Shown here piece by piece: positions 4,646 through 5,941 of a stretch of 5,941 nucleotides of DNA. The stretch spans positions 1 through 5,941 of the forward strand of contig CALMGO010000602.1 of assembly GCA_937863625.1 (NCBI GenBank), given 5' to 3'. The stretch comes from an uncultured bacterium. Its GTDB lineage: Bacteria; Planctomycetota; DG-23; SLPQ01. Below the pieces are notes generated by a model that was not told the origin of the DNA, made no database searches, and was given only the letters and a program-made list of their open reading frames with translations. Position 1 is the first letter of the stretch; every line of letters starts with the position of its first letter. Both the position numbers and the translations under genes were made by a program.

Positions 4646-5602
4646 TCACAGGTCGTACTTAGCGCGATAGGCCGTTATGGCTTTGTCGAGGTCGGTTCTA
4701 TTGTCGATGATGGCGAAATGGCCGACGTCGCTCCCGTAGAGCATCATCTCGGGGAAGGAGACGCCCTTGTAGTGCTCGGGGCCGACCATCCAGTCGTTTC
4801 TTCCGTAGAAGAACAGGACAGGAACCGTTACTTCGGCGGTGGCCGGGCGGAAGTCTTCCTGGTAATCCTTGCACCCCATCGCGGCCGCTTGAAGATCGTG
4901 GTTGCGCTTCGCCACGCCTTCGTTGGTGGTGTCCATGACGGCCTCGCTCTTTTTGCTTGCGTAGGCGAACTTCCAGAAGATGTCCTTCTCCTGCATCTGT
5001 CTGATCAGCGGCATAAGCCTCTCAAGACGCGGCACACTCTGATCGTAGTAAGGCGCAGGGTCCGCAATCTCAAGGAGTTCGACCGCCCTGGGAATCCAAC
5101 TCGACTCAAGACTCTCGTTCAGGTCGAGCGAGCAACTTAGCATGATCATGCCTTTTATCACATCAGGGTGGCGCTTCACGTAGCCCATCTGCAGAATGCC
5201 CCCGAACGAGTGGCCCATCGTGAGCCACTCGTTTATCCCGAGCGCCTCGCGCACCTCCTCGAAATCCGCCACCATCCGGTCCATAGAGTAGTCGCCATTT
5301 TCGGGGCTCGTCGAGCGGCCGGCGCCCCTCTGGTCGAGATAGACCATGCGAAAGTGCTTTTCGAGGAGACCGTCGGAGAGTTTGCGCATCCAGTCGCTTG
5401 CCGCTCCCGGCCCGCCATGCAGATACAGGCAAGGCGTCCCCTCGCCAGTAACTTCGACATAAAGATCCACACCATCGGAAGTGGTGACGGTGATGCTCTG
5501 GAGATTCGAAGAAGCCGCCTCCTCGCCCACAACGAATGAGGGCGTCGCGATGAAAAGAAACAAAACAGAGACGCCCATAGAAAAGGCAGTGATCCTCGAC
5601 AT
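4646..5602 (-). CDS. Exported proline-iminopeptidase-like alpha/beta hydrolase
   Basis: A 318-residue serine hydrolase of the alpha/beta fold, closest in style to the S33 (prolyl aminopeptidase / tricorn factor F1) group. Residues 1-26 form a signal peptide: short basic start, hydrophobic core FSMGVSVLFLFIA, plausible cleavage after VVG and no lipobox cysteine, so the protein is probably exported as soluble enzyme. Next come LYLHGGPG (59-66, oxyanion region), DQRGAGRS (90-97, S33 signature), GHSFGG with nucleophile Ser132, a helical cap at about 160-250, FYGRND with Asp270, and DVGHF with His295 completing the triad. True proline iminopeptidases usually have GGSWG at the nucleophile and are cytoplasmic. 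Substrate specificity is therefore open: a peptidase or another small-molecule hydrolase. ATG is supported by GGAGGT five bases upstream. Single gene, convergent with the membrane-protein gene and divergent from the flavoprotein gene. Confidence 0.82.
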   Translation of the reverse strand: MSRITAFSMGVSVLFLFIATPSFVVGEEAASSNLQSITVTTSDGVDLYVEVTGEGTPCLYLHGGPGAASDWMRKLSDGLLEKHFRMVYLDQRGAGRSTSPENGDYSMDRMVADFEEVREALGINEWLTMGHSFGGILQMGYVKRHPDVIKGMIMLSCSLDLNESLESSWIPRAVELLEIADPAPYYDQSVPRLERLMPLIRQMQEKDIFWKFAYASKKSEAVMDTTNEGVAKRNHDLQAAAMGCKDYQEDFRPATAEVTVPVLFFYGRNDWMVGPEHYKGVSFPEMMLYGSDVGHFAIIDNRTDLDKAITAYRAKYDL

Positions 5603-5666
5603 GACCGACCTCCGAATATCGAAACCGTGACAGTAGTTGGCGCGCGGTTCGGAATCTTAGACGGGG

Positions 5667-5688
5667 CGTGAACCAAAAGTGTTTCACG
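5667..5688. promoter_or_regulatory. Inverted repeat CGTGAA-N10-TTCACG, possible operator
   Basis: Perfect 6-bp arms CGTGAA (5667-5672) and TTCACG (5683-5688) are separated by 10 bases, a spacing that suits a dimeric regulator on one face of the DNA. It lies 65-86 bp upstream of the hydrolase start and in the shared divergent region. It could also be a weak hairpin or chance. Confidence 0.3.
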
Positions 5689-5804
5689 AAAATCTCACGA
5701 GGGTGGAATGACAGGCGAAAAGGGAGAGCACCCGGCCTCAGGCGGGATGAAGGGCGTTGAATATTGCGGCTTTGTTCATAGGATGAAGCCAAGGCCAAAG
5801 TGAC

Positions 5805-5810
5805 GGAGGA
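5805..5810 (+). promoter_or_regulatory. Shine-Dalgarno that fixes the flavoprotein GTG start
   Basis: GGAGGA is followed with no gap by ATG ACG TGA, a dead-end two-codon frame, and by GTG at 5816 after five bases. The spacing and the open frame choose the GTG. Confidence 0.75.
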
Positions 5811-5815
5811 ATGAC

Positions 5816-5941
5816 GTGAAGAAATATGACGTGGTGGTGGCGGGGGCGGGGCCGGGCGGCGCGTGCGCGGCGATAGCGGCGGCACGAGAAGGCGCGCGGA
5901 CGATTGTGGTGGAGCGATACGGGTTCGCCGGGGGGATGGCG
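5816..5941 (+). CDS. FAD-dependent oxidoreductase (FAD_oxidored-type), N-terminus only
   Basis: The first 42 codons of a gene that runs off the right edge. From GTG they encode MKKYDVVVAGAGPGGACAAI followed by AAAREGARTIVVERYGFAGG. This is a Rossmann beta-alpha-beta unit for the ADP part of FAD: GAGPGG (residues 10-15) is the glycine-rich turn, and the Glu at the end of VVVE (residue 33) would bind the ribose. The ERYGFAGGMA ending is typical of the PF12831 (FAD_oxidored) family, common in carbohydrate-rich gene neighbourhoods of environmental bacteria. The substrate cannot be told from the N-terminus. No signal peptide. The start is supported by GGAGGA five bases upstream. Transcribed away from the hydrolase gene. 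Confidence 0.82.
   Translation, partial: MKKYDVVVAGAGPGGACAAIAAAREGARTIVVERYGFAGGMA

Larger units (their letters stand above)
5603..5815. other. Divergent intergenic region between hydrolase and flavoprotein genes
   Basis: These 213 bp hold the 5' regions of both flanking genes. They contain the minus-strand GGAGGT (5608-5613) for the hydrolase, an inverted repeat at 5667-5688, one imperfect palindrome of the kind seen in the convergent regions (CCCGGCCTCAGGCGGG, 5731-5746) and the plus-strand GGAGGA (5805-5810). A poor promoter-like pair, TTGAAT (5757-5762) and TAGGAT (5779-5784) spaced by 16 bases, precedes the flavoprotein gene. It matches consensus at only four of six bases each and is not called. 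No gene is seen. Confidence 0.6.

Noticed and set aside
5757..5784. TTGAAT / TAGGAT promoter for the flavoprotein gene
   Set aside because: Only four of six matches in each box with a 16-base spacer; this is about what chance gives in a region of this length.
5163..5885. Minus-strand open frame of 240 codons spanning the 5' half of the hydrolase gene and the divergent region
   Set aside because: Low-complexity Pro/Arg/Ser-rich start, no motif, and it overlaps the well-supported hydrolase gene in another frame.

Overview
The window is GC-rich bacterial DNA carrying six protein-coding genes, two of them cut by the window edges. The mix of enzymes points to a carbohydrate-oriented, uncultured environmental bacterium: a DUF6259-like glycosidase, a rhamnose/xylose-isomerase-like enzyme, an amidohydrolase and an FAD_oxidored-type flavoprotein. 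The non-coding DNA carries degenerate phrases such as ACCACGAAGGACAC, CACAGATTACACAGA and GGCGCGGAGTCCA. These are familiar from Planctomycetota/Verrucomicrobiota-type genomes and other environmental metagenome bins. The taxonomic placement is an inference of low confidence.

Layout: (1) positions 1-1305 (+) hold the 3' part of a large putative glycoside-hydrolase-like protein. (2) 1306-1657 is a convergent intergenic stretch full of repeats. (3) 1658-3642 (-) is a tight two-gene unit transcribed leftward: first a metal-dependent amidohydrolase, then, after 20 bp, a sugar isomerase whose putative metal ligands match the L-rhamnose isomerase pattern. (4) 3643-3816 is a divergent promoter region with mirrored CCCC(T)TATATT motifs and a GGGGCGCGCCCC palindrome. 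(5) 3817-4317 (+) is a small four-helix membrane protein whose C-terminal tail is encoded by an interspersed repeat. (6) 4318-4645 is a second convergent, repeat-filled stretch sharing blocks with the first, largely in the same order. (7) 4646-5602 (-) is an exported proline-iminopeptidase-like alpha/beta hydrolase. (8) 5603-5815 is a divergent region with an inverted repeat. (9) 5816-5941 (+) is the N-terminus of an FAD-dependent oxidoreductase that continues beyond the window.

How the genes fit together: the amidohydrolase and isomerase are almost certainly co-transcribed and may serve successive or parallel steps of sugar or sugar-acid catabolism. The glycosidase-like gene next door would fit release of the sugar, but it is on the opposite strand and no substrate can be read from the sequence. 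The membrane protein and the exported hydrolase have no evident functional link to that unit. No RNA genes, CRISPR array, transposase or phage gene was seen. The most unusual content is in the non-coding DNA: a mosaic repeat family that fills both convergent gaps and has run into one coding region.
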